Of a DNA stretch of 45,072 nt, positions 1-8,541 are shown one piece after another. The translations under genes and the position numbers were made by a program. The notes under the pieces are model-generated. The model was not told the origin of the DNA and searched no databases. It saw only the letters and a program-made list of their open reading frames with translations. Every line of letters starts with the position of its first letter. Position 1 is the first letter of the stretch. The DNA is from Brevundimonas sp. (GTDB lineage Bacteria > Pseudomonadota > Alphaproteobacteria > Caulobacterales > Caulobacteraceae), in NCBI RefSeq assembly GCF_016463485.1, contig NZ_JAEMRD010000001.1, positions 110,245 through 155,316 on the forward strand, read 5' to 3'.

Positions 1-117
1 CGCCTTCTCCAGGATCAGGACGGATTTTCCCGCCGCCCGCATGACGAGCGCCGCGCACATAGAGCCCCCACCGCTGCCGACCACCACGAAGTCGAACTGT
101 TCGTCGAACGTGCTCAT
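1..117 (-). CDS. FAD-dependent dehydrogenase, KstD/fumarate-reductase-like, N-terminal part
   Basis: Only the first 39 codons are in the window; the gene continues beyond the left edge. The start ATG at 117 has a GGAG Shine-Dalgarno 8 bases upstream. The visible protein begins with a short acidic leader, then a beta strand and the dinucleotide-binding motif VVVGSGGG (about residues 11-18) followed by the strand SVLILEK, the ADP-binding fold of FAD enzymes. The pattern resembles 3-ketosteroid 1-dehydrogenases and related flavin dehydrogenases, which remove hydrogens from ring ketones, but 39 residues cannot fix the substrate. It lies 32 bases downstream of the fused acyl-CoA dehydrogenase on the same strand, so the two are probably co-transcribed. 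The FAD fold is well supported; the steroid assignment is only a suggestion. Confidence 0.6.
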   Translation of the reverse strand, partial: MSTFDEQFDFVVVGSGGGSMCAALVMRAAGKSVLILEKA

Positions 118-149
118 GTCTTGATCTCCAGACTGGGGGGCGGGCGAGG

Positions 150-2357
150 CTAGGCGCGGCTTCGCGGCAGACCGAGACGTCGCTCGGCGACCATGCTTCG
201 CAGGACCTCACTGGTGCCGCCGTAGATCGACGTGGCTGTCGAATGGCGATAGCCCTTTTCGACCAGTCCCAGGCCAGAGTTGCCTCGTACCAGCGAGCCG
301 GGGGCCGCGAGGTCCAGCAGGTCGGCCGACAGGTCGATGAAGGTCTGGGTTCCGAAAACCTTGGCGGCGGGTCCATAGGCCAGGTCCTGCTCGCCGGCGA
401 GACGGGTCCAGAACGCGCGCGCCGTCAGTCCCTCAGCGATGCACGCCGCGCCATAAACGCGGGCCAGCCGCGCCAGGGTCGCAGGATGTTCGATGACGCA
501 TGAGCCATCGCGCTGTTCCTCGCGCGCCCAGGCCGTCACGGCGTCGATCATCTCGCGCATCTGAACGAAATAGTAGCTGCCGCCCTGTTCCATGGTCAGG
601 GCGATGGACATGGCCTTCACACCGCCGCCGACTTCGCCGAGCCGGTAGCGATCGGGTGTCCGGACGTCGGCGTAGAAGGTCGCGTTGGTCAACTCGTCCA
701 TGAAGGTGTGAACCGGATGGATCTCCACGCCTGGTAGATCCAGCGGGACCAGGAACAGGGTCAGCCCCTTGTGCTTGGGGACGTCCGGGTCGGTCCGCGT
801 CAGCAGGAGGACATAGTTGGAGATGTCCGCCCCCGAGGTGAACATCTTCTGGCCGTTGATGACCCAGTCGTCGCCGTCGCGCACCGCGCGGGTCTTGGCG
901 GCGAAGACATCGGATCCGCCCGAAGGCTCGGTGAACCCCAGGCAGGACGTCGCCTCGCCTTTTGCAATCCGGAGCAGGACCTCGTCCTGCAACTCGGGCG
1001 AGCCCAGCTTCTGAACGAGGACGCCGGCCATGCTCGTCACGCCCCGGGAAAGCCCGGCGTAACCGAGCTCCGTCGATACAGCGTGGATGGCCCTTGTGGT
1101 GTCTGCATCGGCGTCATGCCCACCCCATCGGGCCGGCCAGTCGGGGAAGAGCAGACCTGCCTGGCCCATCGCGCGATGAACCGCCCAGTCGTGAGCCTCG
1201 AAATTCTGCTCGCCAAAATTCACGCGATCCGGGTCAAGCAATCCCGACAGGATTTCGCGGGCCTGGTCGGCGAGCGGGCTTTTGTGGTTCGGCGTTTCGA
1301 AATCGACTTCGACCGCGCCGGGATCGGGCAGGCTCGTCGTTTCGCCAAGAAACAGCCTTCTGCCGGCACGTTCCAGCTGGGCTTCGGGATCGCCCAACGC
1401 CTGGCTCCAGGACTTGGCGCGCCGGTGGTAGAGTTGGATATCGTATTCGTTGGTCAGGCCATAACCACCGAACGTATGGATCGCATGAGCGACACTGTTG
1501 CTCGCCGTCCTGCTCGCCCACCAGAGTGACAGGGCGATCAACGCGCCCGCGTCAGCCTTTTGATCCGCGACGCCTCGCAGCGTCCACCACAGCAACAACT
1601 GGGCTCCATCCGCGTCGATCGCGTCGACGGCCAGAGGATGGGCGATGCCCTGGTTGGCGCCGATCGGCTGTCCGAAGGCGATCCGCTCGCAGGCGTAGGC
1701 GGCGGCCATCGTCAGCGCCTCCTGGGACAGGCCGACCAGGGCCGCGGAGGTCAGAAGTTTCCATTCCTCGATCCCTGCGGCCCAGACGGCACCGGCGTCG
1801 GCATTGCTGGCGAGCACGATCCGGTCCCCGGAACCGGGGGTGAAGGTCGCCAGACCGGAACCTCCCAGAGTATGAGGGGCTTCAAGGGCCTGGGATGGCA
1901 CCTCGATCGCCAGGGTCTGGCCATCGAATGTGAGGATACCGCTCGCCACAGCGGCACCCGGAACCAGCTGGGCCTTGCCAGGCTCGACCTGGTTGAGAGC
2001 CAATGTGAGGACGGTCTCGCCGTCACGCAGCTTCTCGATCCACTCCGAGGCTGTTTCGCCGCCGATTTCCCCAAGAATACGAAGGGCGACGACAGACTCA
2101 GCCAGCGGAGCGGGGGCCAGGCGTCGACCCGCCTGCTCCAGCATGAGGCATGCGTCGAACAAGCTCATGCCACCACCACCGGCTTCAGCGGACAGTCGCA
2201 TAAAGGGCAGCTCGAGACTGATCAATTCCCGCCAGAAGTCAGGATCGAACCCGACCGGCTCTGAGGCGCGGACCCTCGCCACGGTCGACTCCGCAGCGAA
2301 GAATTTCTCGAACATCTCCTTCACGGGAACGCTGTCGGCCGGGAGGCTCAATTGCAT
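150..2357 (-). CDS. Fused double acyl-CoA dehydrogenase (FadE34-like)
   Basis: The 735-residue protein is about twice the length of a normal acyl-CoA dehydrogenase and contains two such units in tandem. The first (about 1-345) has the usual C-terminal signature in weakened form (FGGYGLTNEYDIQLYHRR). The second (about 365-735) keeps the FAD-contact motif GFTEPSGGSD and ends with YGGTSEVLRSMVAERRLGLP, the typical family C-terminus. In steroid-degrading bacteria such fused proteins (FadE34/ChsE3 type) replace alpha2beta2 heterotetramers and oxidise the CoA-activated side chain of sterols or bile acids; that role here is inferred from architecture. The ATG at 2357 is preceded by AAGGG at suitable spacing. 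It is followed 32 bases later by the KstD-like gene and is divergent from the thioesterase gene. Confidence 0.88.
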   Translation of the reverse strand: MQLSLPADSVPVKEMFEKFFAAESTVARVRASEPVGFDPDFWRELISLELPFMRLSAEAGGGGMSLFDACLMLEQAGRRLAPAPLAESVVALRILGEIGGETASEWIEKLRDGETVLTLALNQVEPGKAQLVPGAAVASGILTFDGQTLAIEVPSQALEAPHTLGGSGLATFTPGSGDRIVLASNADAGAVWAAGIEEWKLLTSAALVGLSQEALTMAAAYACERIAFGQPIGANQGIAHPLAVDAIDADGAQLLLWWTLRGVADQKADAGALIALSLWWASRTASNSVAHAIHTFGGYGLTNEYDIQLYHRRAKSWSQALGDPEAQLERAGRRLFLGETTSLPDPGAVEVDFETPNHKSPLADQAREILSGLLDPDRVNFGEQNFEAHDWAVHRAMGQAGLLFPDWPARWGGHDADADTTRAIHAVSTELGYAGLSRGVTSMAGVLVQKLGSPELQDEVLLRIAKGEATSCLGFTEPSGGSDVFAAKTRAVRDGDDWVINGQKMFTSGADISNYVLLLTRTDPDVPKHKGLTLFLVPLDLPGVEIHPVHTFMDELTNATFYADVRTPDRYRLGEVGGGVKAMSIALTMEQGGSYYFVQMREMIDAVTAWAREEQRDGSCVIEHPATLARLARVYGAACIAEGLTARAFWTRLAGEQDLAYGPAAKVFGTQTFIDLSADLLDLAAPGSLVRGNSGLGLVEKGYRHSTATSIYGGTSEVLRSMVAERRLGLPRSRA

Positions 2358-2569
2358 GGTGTTACCCTTTCAAGCGCCCGTAAGGCCCGCGAGACGAGGC
2401 GCCGTTACACCCCTTTCGATGCCAGCACAGCTATCGCGCATGCACCGGGGCGACCAGACGCCGACAGAGACATCGTGGCGGCGATTGTGGCGAGCGCCGC
2501 GGCCCAGGAACGCGCTCTGACGGTCTTTCGTCTCGACCTCAAAGGCCGGCTGGGCGAGGTTTGACAAGG

Positions 2570-3487
2570 ATGATTGCAGTGCGACGCCTTTCCGGCGCCG
2601 GCACAAGCAATGAGCCGCAAAGGTGTGAAACCATCTCCAGATCTCCCCCGACCGCGACGGAGCTTCTAGGCCTCGACATCGCTGGAGAGGACCGCTTTCG
2701 CGCGCGGGTGAACCTGGACAATCTTGCGGGCGTGACGTTCGGAGGGCAGGCTCTGGGCCAGGCGCTCGCAGCGGCCGGGCGTACCGCCCCCGACTGGCCG
2801 GCCTCCAGCCTGAGTGGCTACTTTCTGCGCGGCGGCGTCATTGATCTCCCGATTGAATTCGAGGTCAGGCGTCTGCACGATGGTCGGCGTTTCGCGTCCC
2901 GGTTCGTAGAGGCGAGCCAGCTGGGGCGGCCGATCTTCAGCATGTTGTGTTCATTCCACGACCCCGATGCCGGCGTATCGCACCAGACGGTCACGGCGCC
3001 GGACGTGGTCGGTCCCGCCGGCCTGGCGAACCTGCAACAGTTGGCCGTCAGCCAGTCAGACCTTCTGGCACCGGAGGTGGCAGGCATCTTTCAAAGGCCC
3101 TTTCCGATCGAAGTGCGCCTGATCGATCCGGGGTCGCTGCACCAGTCGACTGGCGAGCATCGACGCGATTTCTGGTTTCGGATGCCTTCGGCTCAAGATG
3201 TCGAGCTGCCGCGAGATCATCAGGCTCTGCTGGCGCTCATGTCCGACTACTGGTTGCCGGGCACGATCGCTATGGGCCATCAGGGCGTCCGGACGCTTCG
3301 TTCCGTGGCATCACTCAATCATTCCATCTGGTTTCATCGCCCGGCGCGCGCCGATGCGTGGCTCCTGTACACCACGGAGAGTCCCTGGGCCGACGAGGGG
3401 AGGGGATTGTCGCGCGGGCTGATCTTCGACCAGCAGAAGCGGCTTGTCGCGACGGTGACCCAAGAGGCGTCCCTGCGATGGATGTAG
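2570..3487 (+). CDS. Acyl-CoA thioesterase II (TesB-like, double hotdog)
   Basis: The protein of about 305 residues hydrolyses acyl-CoA thioesters to free acid and CoA. Family marks are visible: the N-terminal hotdog segment containing VTFGGQALGQAL (E. coli TesB has VFGGQVVGQAL), SGYFLRGG and FASRFVEASQ, and a C-terminal hotdog with YWLPGTIAMGHQGV, SLNHSIWFHRPARAD and SPWADEGRGLSRGLIF. The last two match the conserved LDHS-like and GRGL regions. The start is uncertain: TTG 2561, ATG 2570 and GTG 2579 are in frame. The AAGGA at 2566 fits GTG 2579 best by spacing, while ATG 2570 is the conventional choice. It is divergent from the acyl-CoA dehydrogenase, so its job is probably to release CoA during breakdown of the same compounds. 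Confidence 0.88.
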   Translation: MIAVRRLSGAGTSNEPQRCETISRSPPTATELLGLDIAGEDRFRARVNLDNLAGVTFGGQALGQALAAAGRTAPDWPASSLSGYFLRGGVIDLPIEFEVRRLHDGRRFASRFVEASQLGRPIFSMLCSFHDPDAGVSHQTVTAPDVVGPAGLANLQQLAVSQSDLLAPEVAGIFQRPFPIEVRLIDPGSLHQSTGEHRRDFWFRMPSAQDVELPRDHQALLALMSDYWLPGTIAMGHQGVRTLRSVASLNHSIWFHRPARADAWLLYTTESPWADEGRGLSRGLIFDQQKRLVATVTQEASLRWM

Positions 3488-3515
3488 ATTTCGACTCATG
3501 AACAAGGGGCTGGCC

Positions 3516-4400
3516 ATGAACCGCCGAAAGATCGTCCTTGCCCTCGCGTTTGCCGCCTTGGCGGCCTCGGCGGGCCCTGTATTCGCAGTCGCACAAACGC
3601 CGGTGCCCGCCGGCGACAGCGCGATCTTTGCCCCGCGATTGGTACCGTTGGCGGGAGTCCAGAATTTTCGCGACATAGGAGGTTACCGCACCCTGGACGG
3701 ACGCCATGTGGCCTGGGGTCGGATCTATCGGTCGGCCGAGCTATCGCATCTGACACCAGCCGATCTTACCGCTGTCGCAGGGCTGAATATCCACACCATC
3801 CATGACCTCCGCTCGGTATCGGAACGGCGAGCCGAGCCGACGGCCTGGGCCGGGTCCGGCGCACCCACCATCCTCACGCGAGACTATGACCTGGACCTTT
3901 CGGCCATGGCAGGTCTGTATCAGGGCACGCCCACGGTCGACGGCGCGCGCGCTGCGTTCGTCAATCTGTATGCGACATTCCTCGACACGCAGCGTCCACA
4001 GCAAGCGGCACTGTTTGACGTGCTACTGAGGAACGACGGCGCGAGCCTCTACCACTGCACGGCGGGAAAGGATCGCACTGGGCTTGCGACGGCCATGATC
4101 CTCTCCGCCCTGGGCGTGCCGCGTGAGACCATCCTCTACGACTATGAGCTGTCGAACCGCTATTTCTCGGGAGTGAGCCCGGCCGGTGCCTCCGATGCGA
4201 GTCAGGCGCGACGTCAGGCGGGGACCGGTCGTCTGCCGCCTGACGTCTCCGCCGTGTTCATGCGGGTGGATGCCGCCTATCTCCGCGCTGTCTTCGCGCA
4301 GATCGACCGGGACTACGGGTCTATCGAAAACTATCTGGACCAGAGACTGGGCGTCGATGCTGACGACATTCGTCGTTTGAAGGCACTCTACACCGAGTAG
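3516..4400 (+). CDS. Exported tyrosine-protein phosphatase (Y_phosphatase3 family)
   Basis: The 294-residue protein starts with a clear signal peptide (basic MNRRK, hydrophobic core, probable cleavage after an Ala-rich stretch near residue 25), so it acts in the periplasm or outside. The family hallmark NFRDIGGY lies near residues 50-57. The catalytic P-loop HCTAGKDRTG at about 180-189 supplies the nucleophile Cys181 and Arg187 (HCx5R). Family members dephosphorylate phosphotyrosine and sometimes phosphoinositides. ATG 3516 is preferred to the in-frame ATG at 3498 because AAGGGG lies 8 bases before it and nothing similar precedes 3498. It stands about 28 bases after the thioesterase gene and may be co-transcribed with it. 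Its tie to catabolism is unknown. Confidence 0.88.
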   Translation: MNRRKIVLALAFAALAASAGPVFAVAQTPVPAGDSAIFAPRLVPLAGVQNFRDIGGYRTLDGRHVAWGRIYRSAELSHLTPADLTAVAGLNIHTIHDLRSVSERRAEPTAWAGSGAPTILTRDYDLDLSAMAGLYQGTPTVDGARAAFVNLYATFLDTQRPQQAALFDVLLRNDGASLYHCTAGKDRTGLATAMILSALGVPRETILYDYELSNRYFSGVSPAGASDASQARRQAGTGRLPPDVSAVFMRVDAAYLRAVFAQIDRDYGSIENYLDQRLGVDADDIRRLKALYTE

Positions 4401-4441
4401 CCATCAGCCACTTGACTCCGTGACGGCCGGGCGCACACGAA

Positions 4442-4467
4442 AACGGGCGACCCTGGGGCCGCCCGTT
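4442..4467. terminator. Bidirectional rho-independent terminator
   Basis: A perfect 8-bp stem (AACGGGCG / CGCCCGTT) with a 10-base loop sits between the convergent phosphatase and TonB-receptor genes. Read on the minus strand the stem is followed by TTTTCG, which suits the receptor transcript best. There is no long T-run on the plus side. Confidence 0.65.
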
Positions 4468-4494
4468 CCTAAGTCGCTTGCCTTGATACCAGGT

Positions 4495-7014
4495 CTAGAA
4501 GTCGAAGATCAGGTCGAGACCGAAGGTCCGTGCGCGCTGGAACGCGGACGACACCAGGAAGTTGGAGAATCCCAGCGGGAAGGTCGGCGAGTCGTCGTCC
4601 GTCAGGTTGCGGGCCCACAGGGCGAGCTCAGCCGTGCCGCCGCCCAGCGAGATGTCCTTGATCGAGGCGCGAGCGTTCACGATCCAGGTGGCGTCCGAGT
4701 GGTCGATCAAACCAAAGACCGGAATGGCCGCGCTTTGCACTGGATTGGAGTAGGTGCGTTGTTCCGAGCGCCAGGCGGCGTCGGTCCGGAAGAACAGATA
4801 CGCATTGCCCCAGATCGGCGCGGTTTCGTACTGGGCCGAAAGGTTCGCGGTGTAATCCGGGACCAGGGTCGGCAGGAACTGGCCGGCACCGACCGAGGCC
4901 TGCAGGATCGGGTTTACGGGGCCGAACTCGACGTCGGTGTAGCCGAAACTGCCGTTGAGGGTCAGACCGTTCGTAGGAACATAGGTCACTTCCAGTTCGA
5001 CGCCCTTTGCTGTGGAATCGCCTTGCTGGATGACGAGCGTGCCCAGGTCCGGCCGCCCGACGTTCAGGCCGGCTGCTGCTGCCTGGAGGTTCTCGTAGTC
5101 CACGTGGAAGATGGCCAGGTTGGTTCTCAGGCTGCGATCGAGGAAGTCTGCTTTCAGCCCGGCTTCAAATCCCTTTGCGATCTCCGGCTCGAAGCCGACA
5201 CCACCGACGGAACCCCCGGACACGAACGACCGGGAATACTTGCCGTAGATCAGGATGTCGTCGTTGGGCTTGTAGTTCGCGCCGATGGTGTACGACGGCT
5301 GGGTGTCTTCATAGTCGAACGGGGTGACCCGGATCCCGGTGAACGTTCCGGCCGTCACCGAACCCGGCGACGCGGGGGTGAAGACGCCACCGGCTTCATA
5401 GCTGCCCGACTTCTCGTCTTTGGTGATCCGATAGCCCGCAACGATGTCCAGTTTCGGCGTCAGATGAAAGTCGCCCTGTGCATAGGCGGCGATCGAGGTG
5501 GCCTCGTTGTACGAGACCGATTGGTTGCCGATCGGGATACGGCCGGTCGTCGGCAGTGTCGTGAAGCTGGCCGTTCCTGGAAGGCCGAGCGGGCTGCCTG
5601 AGCGGCCCTCCTGGTGGTAATACAGTGCGCCGACCGTCAGCGAGACGAAGTCGTTGTCGAAGTTGACCTGAAGCTCGTCACTCCACTGATCGCCGTCGTC
5701 CTGGGTATTGGCTCCGACAACCAGGAAGCGCGAACCCACGAGGGGGGCGAGGCCTGCTGCAAAGGCGCCGATGGTCGCGCCCTGAACCGCCGGCGAAGCC
5801 AGGGCCAGCGAGGGGTTCTGGGAGAAGGCCACGAAGGTGGCATAGGGCACCAGAGCCGCAGAGGTGAACGTCAGGCCGCCCAGTCCGTCCAGCTGAGTGG
5901 TCGCGTTCAGGTAGGACGAACGGTACGAAGCGATATTCTTGATCGTGATCGCTTCGTTGACCTGGAAGGTGCTGGTCAGGCTGTGGCCGCTGTTCCGCTG
6001 CTCGGCCGGAACCGTGAAAGAGTTGTTGACGACGTCCGGACGGACCATCGCAGTGTTTGCGATCACCGGTGTCGTCTGGCTGGTGAGCAGGGCGTTCAGG
6101 AACGACCCGATCAGCGGGGCGGCCGCATTGATCCCAACGAAGGACGTGGCGTCCGGCGTATAGTTGTCCTCGGTGTGGTCGAACTTGTAGACCGTGCTGA
6201 AACGCTCGTTCGGCTCGAACCTCACCGCCACGAAGAACGAGTTCTGGTCCTTGTCGCCGAGGGTCTGCGGCGAAGTCTGGAGACCCAGGCCGGATTCCGG
6301 AGCGGTACGATCCCAGACCGTGCCAGCTCCGAGGTTGCGGGCATCACCGCTACGCTCGTTGTGGACATAGCTGAAATAGGCGCTGAACGGGCCCCATGTC
6401 GGGGTGTCGATGCTGGTCCGTGAACGGCGCTGGTCGTAGTTGCCGATAGTGAATTCCTGACGGACGCCGAACACACCGTCGGGATCGCGTGTCGTAACGC
6501 TGACGGCACCCGCCGTCGCGTTACGACCGAACAGCGTGCCCTGGGGACCGCGCAGCACCTCGATGCGCGACACATCCGGCACGTCGAAAATCGAACCCTT
6601 CGGATTGCCGATATAGACGCCGTCCAGATAGATCGAGACCGCCTTGTCCGAGCCGGGAACCACGCCGTAGCTGACGGCGCCGCGCATCGAGAATGCGGGG
6701 GTCTGCGAGCCACCGGCCGCAGGGCGAACCGTAACGTTGGGGGCAAGACCGCTGAGGTCGGTCACATTGGTGATCCGGTTGGCTTCCAGCGCTTCGGAGG
6801 TGATCGCCGTTACGGCGATCGGCACGTCCTGAAGCCGCTGCTCGCGCTTCTGGGCGGTGACGATGATGTCGTCGACCTGATCCGACCGTTCGGAAAGTTG
6901 CGGATCAGGCGCGGTCTGCGCCTGGGCTGCGCCGACGAGGATCATACTCGTCACCAGGGCGGTGCCGATCATCAATCCTGTGCGCGTTCTCGTGTCTTGC
7001 CTCTGGTTCGTCAT
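4495..7014 (-). CDS. TonB-dependent outer membrane receptor
   Basis: The 839-residue protein is an outer-membrane barrel with plug, importing substrates using TonB energy. ATG 7014 was chosen because GGGAG lies just upstream; an in-frame ATG at 7113 would add 33 residues before the signal peptide. After a signal peptide ending AAQAQ comes the TonB-box-like DDIIVTAQKREQ. The plug domain follows with DVPIAVTAI, SMRGAVSYG, VSIYLDGVY, RIEVLRGPQGTLFGRNA and GAVSVTTRDP. A long beta-barrel ends in the terminal aromatic residue of DLIFDF, as expected for BAM-dependent insertion. Proteins of this type in Caulobacterales and sphingomonads often serve uptake of hydrophobic or aromatic compounds. Its place beside catabolic genes suggests import of their substrate, but this is inferred. 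No N-terminal transducer extension is seen. Confidence 0.95.
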   Translation of the reverse strand: MTNQRQDTRTRTGLMIGTALVTSMILVGAAQAQTAPDPQLSERSDQVDDIIVTAQKREQRLQDVPIAVTAITSEALEANRITNVTDLSGLAPNVTVRPAAGGSQTPAFSMRGAVSYGVVPGSDKAVSIYLDGVYIGNPKGSIFDVPDVSRIEVLRGPQGTLFGRNATAGAVSVTTRDPDGVFGVRQEFTIGNYDQRRSRTSIDTPTWGPFSAYFSYVHNERSGDARNLGAGTVWDRTAPESGLGLQTSPQTLGDKDQNSFFVAVRFEPNERFSTVYKFDHTEDNYTPDATSFVGINAAAPLIGSFLNALLTSQTTPVIANTAMVRPDVVNNSFTVPAEQRNSGHSLTSTFQVNEAITIKNIASYRSSYLNATTQLDGLGGLTFTSAALVPYATFVAFSQNPSLALASPAVQGATIGAFAAGLAPLVGSRFLVVGANTQDDGDQWSDELQVNFDNDFVSLTVGALYYHQEGRSGSPLGLPGTASFTTLPTTGRIPIGNQSVSYNEATSIAAYAQGDFHLTPKLDIVAGYRITKDEKSGSYEAGGVFTPASPGSVTAGTFTGIRVTPFDYEDTQPSYTIGANYKPNDDILIYGKYSRSFVSGGSVGGVGFEPEIAKGFEAGLKADFLDRSLRTNLAIFHVDYENLQAAAAGLNVGRPDLGTLVIQQGDSTAKGVELEVTYVPTNGLTLNGSFGYTDVEFGPVNPILQASVGAGQFLPTLVPDYTANLSAQYETAPIWGNAYLFFRTDAAWRSEQRTYSNPVQSAAIPVFGLIDHSDATWIVNARASIKDISLGGGTAELALWARNLTDDDSPTFPLGFSNFLVSSAFQRARTFGLDLIFDF

Positions 7015-7056
7015 GCGTCTCTCCCTCGATGACTTTTGAAGTTGGCGTTTTTTAAT

Positions 7057-7075
7057 CAATGCCTCACAGGCATTG
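7057..7075. promoter_or_regulatory. 19-bp palindrome in the TonB-receptor leader
   Basis: CAATGCCT and AGGCATTG form a perfect 8+8 inverted repeat around CAC, 43 bases upstream of the receptor start codon. It differs from the CACCTGTTAGCT palindrome found elsewhere in the window. It could be an operator for another regulator or a leader hairpin. The surrounding 190-base gap holds no gene. Confidence 0.4.
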
Positions 7076-7210
7076 TATTTATTCTGAGGCCCGATTTGCG
7101 CCTCGCTTCGCACACTACATTACATGGTTCGGCACCGGGAGGGATTCTCTTGCGCATCGGGGGGGCGATTTCTGGGGCCCCGGTCGAACTCCTGAATCCG
7201 TCAGGTTGGT

Positions 7211-7957
7211 TCAGGCGGGAAGGTAGCGATCCCACTCGAAGGGGACGATGACGAAGAAGGGGGCCGCCAGCAAGGGCTCCACCTCACCACTGGACCAGCG
7301 CTCCGTCACTTTGGCCCTCAAGGCCTCGCCAGTTGCAACAGGGTCGGCGTCGAGGAAGCAGTAGGTGATGCGAAGCCCTCGTGCGTCGGAGTTGTATGGC
7401 GCGGGTGCCTCCAGTCCGTCGAACCACCAGACGCCCGCGACGCCGGGGATATCGACGAGCGAAGCAGGAGAGGCCTGGCCGCGCTCGATAATCAGATAGA
7501 CACCGAGCGCCGGTCTCCAGGGGATGACGTCCGCGCCGGCCACCGCCCTGGCGGCCGCAACCTTGCCGACGAGTTCAGAGGTCATGAAGCCGACGCTGGG
7601 AAGGCGGATCGGCATCCGTCCCCCTTCGTTCAAGGCATTACCCAGAACGTTGAATCCAGGAATGCCACCCTCGTCGGTGAACATATAGGTCATCACATGG
7701 TCAGCTGCGTCGTAAGGCTCTGCACTGGCAGCGCGAGCCGCGCGACAGGCCGGCGTCGAGACCAGGCGCAAGGCGTTGCGTATTTGCGGAAGCCGGTACT
7801 GCTCGGGCCGGTGATCCAGCGAGTGCCAGGCGATGTACTCCGCATCGCGGCCGTCTGGGTGTCTGGCCGACAACGAGAAGAAGACGAACCGGACGGCGGT
7901 CTCGCCGGTGCCGAGCACGTCGGGAAGCTGTTCGGATGGCGTGCCGTGAAGGATCAT
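7211..7957 (-). CDS. Conserved hypothetical protein, possibly EthD-like alpha/beta barrel
   Basis: I do not firmly recognise this 248-residue soluble protein. The first part, with the run FVFFSLSARHPDGR and then AWHSLDHRPEQYRLP near residues 43-57, looks like the strand followed by His-rich loop of dimeric alpha/beta-barrel (EthD/ABM-like) proteins. The second part (GVYLIIERG, then LRITYCFLDAD) could be a second such unit. There is no signal peptide and no membrane segment. It lies downstream of two SnoaL-type genes on the same strand and 43 bases from the nearer one, so it is probably the last gene of that operon and belongs to the same pathway. The ribosome binding site is weak. Coding is well supported by codon usage and frame length; function is not. 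Confidence 0.7.
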   Translation of the reverse strand: MILHGTPSEQLPDVLGTGETAVRFVFFSLSARHPDGRDAEYIAWHSLDHRPEQYRLPQIRNALRLVSTPACRAARAASAEPYDAADHVMTYMFTDEGGIPGFNVLGNALNEGGRMPIRLPSVGFMTSELVGKVAAARAVAGADVIPWRPALGVYLIIERGQASPASLVDIPGVAGVWWFDGLEAPAPYNSDARGLRITYCFLDADPVATGEALRAKVTERWSSGEVEPLLAAPFFVIVPFEWDRYLPA

Positions 7958-8000
7958 GACCGGGTTTCAATCTGCTTGGGTAAGGGGGCGTGATGCGCTG

Positions 8001-8489
8001 TCACTCGGGACGTGCGGGTACGTCCGTGGTCAGTGCCGTTGGGTCCAGGACGCCACCCGGCGAAGTCCGCACCTGCGTCCGCTGCAACCGGCGGCGGGTG
8101 AACACCCACTGACCATCACGTTTTTCATAGGTCTCGTGATAGAAGCCGAAGCCATGGAGCCAGTGGTCTTCGCCGTCCTGCTTCCAGAAGATGTTGTCCT
8201 CCATCGCCCAGATGCCTTTCGCGACGGTCGATCCGTCAAAGGTGATTTCCGGCGTGTGAGAGTGGTGGACGGTGATCCTCGTGTGGTCGAGGATGCGTTT
8301 CACGTTTGCGATCATCTCGTCAGCGGACGTCCATGATGGAAATCCGTCGTTGTGCGACTGATGATCAGGGGCGTGAAGGGACAGGTAGGTGCCCCAGTCC
8401 TTGGTGTCGACCGCACGATCGCGCCGGGCCTTCAGCAGCTTGATGTCTTCGATCGCCAACAGCCGTTCGATGTCGGTCATCTCTGTCAT
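8001..8489 (-). CDS. SnoaL-like (NTF2-fold) protein, copy A
   Basis: The 162-residue protein has the pattern of the SnoaL/NTF2-like superfamily, small cone-shaped barrels that act as isomerases, dehydratases, cyclases or as small subunits of ring oxygenases. Typical pieces are an N-terminal helix with LLKARRDRAVDTKDW, HSHTPEITF on the central strand, GIWAME, and the strand GFGFYHETYEKRDGQWVFTR. ATG 8489 was chosen because AAGGA lies 8 bases upstream; the longer in-frame start at 8516 has no such site. The next gene upstream encodes a close paralogue. Both would be transcribed away from the operator at 9030. The Asp/His-rich inner face suggests an enzyme, but the reaction is not readable. Confidence 0.85.
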   Translation of the reverse strand: MTEMTDIERLLAIEDIKLLKARRDRAVDTKDWGTYLSLHAPDHQSHNDGFPSWTSADEMIANVKRILDHTRITVHHSHTPEITFDGSTVAKGIWAMEDNIFWKQDGEDHWLHGFGFYHETYEKRDGQWVFTRRRLQRTQVRTSPGGVLDPTALTTDVPARPE

Positions 8490-8541
8490 GATGACCGTCC
8501 TTGCCGCGCGCCCCACCGTTCGCTTGTCTGCTTTGCGGCAG

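Noticed and set aside
771-1843. Plus-strand frames within the acyl-CoA dehydrogenase
   Set aside because: They are shadows. The minus-strand protein has complete family signatures.
4420-5601. Long open frame (393 codons) on the plus strand
   Set aside because: It is antisense to the TonB receptor and its translation has no domain and a biased Arg/Gly/Val composition. It is a shadow of high-GC codons.
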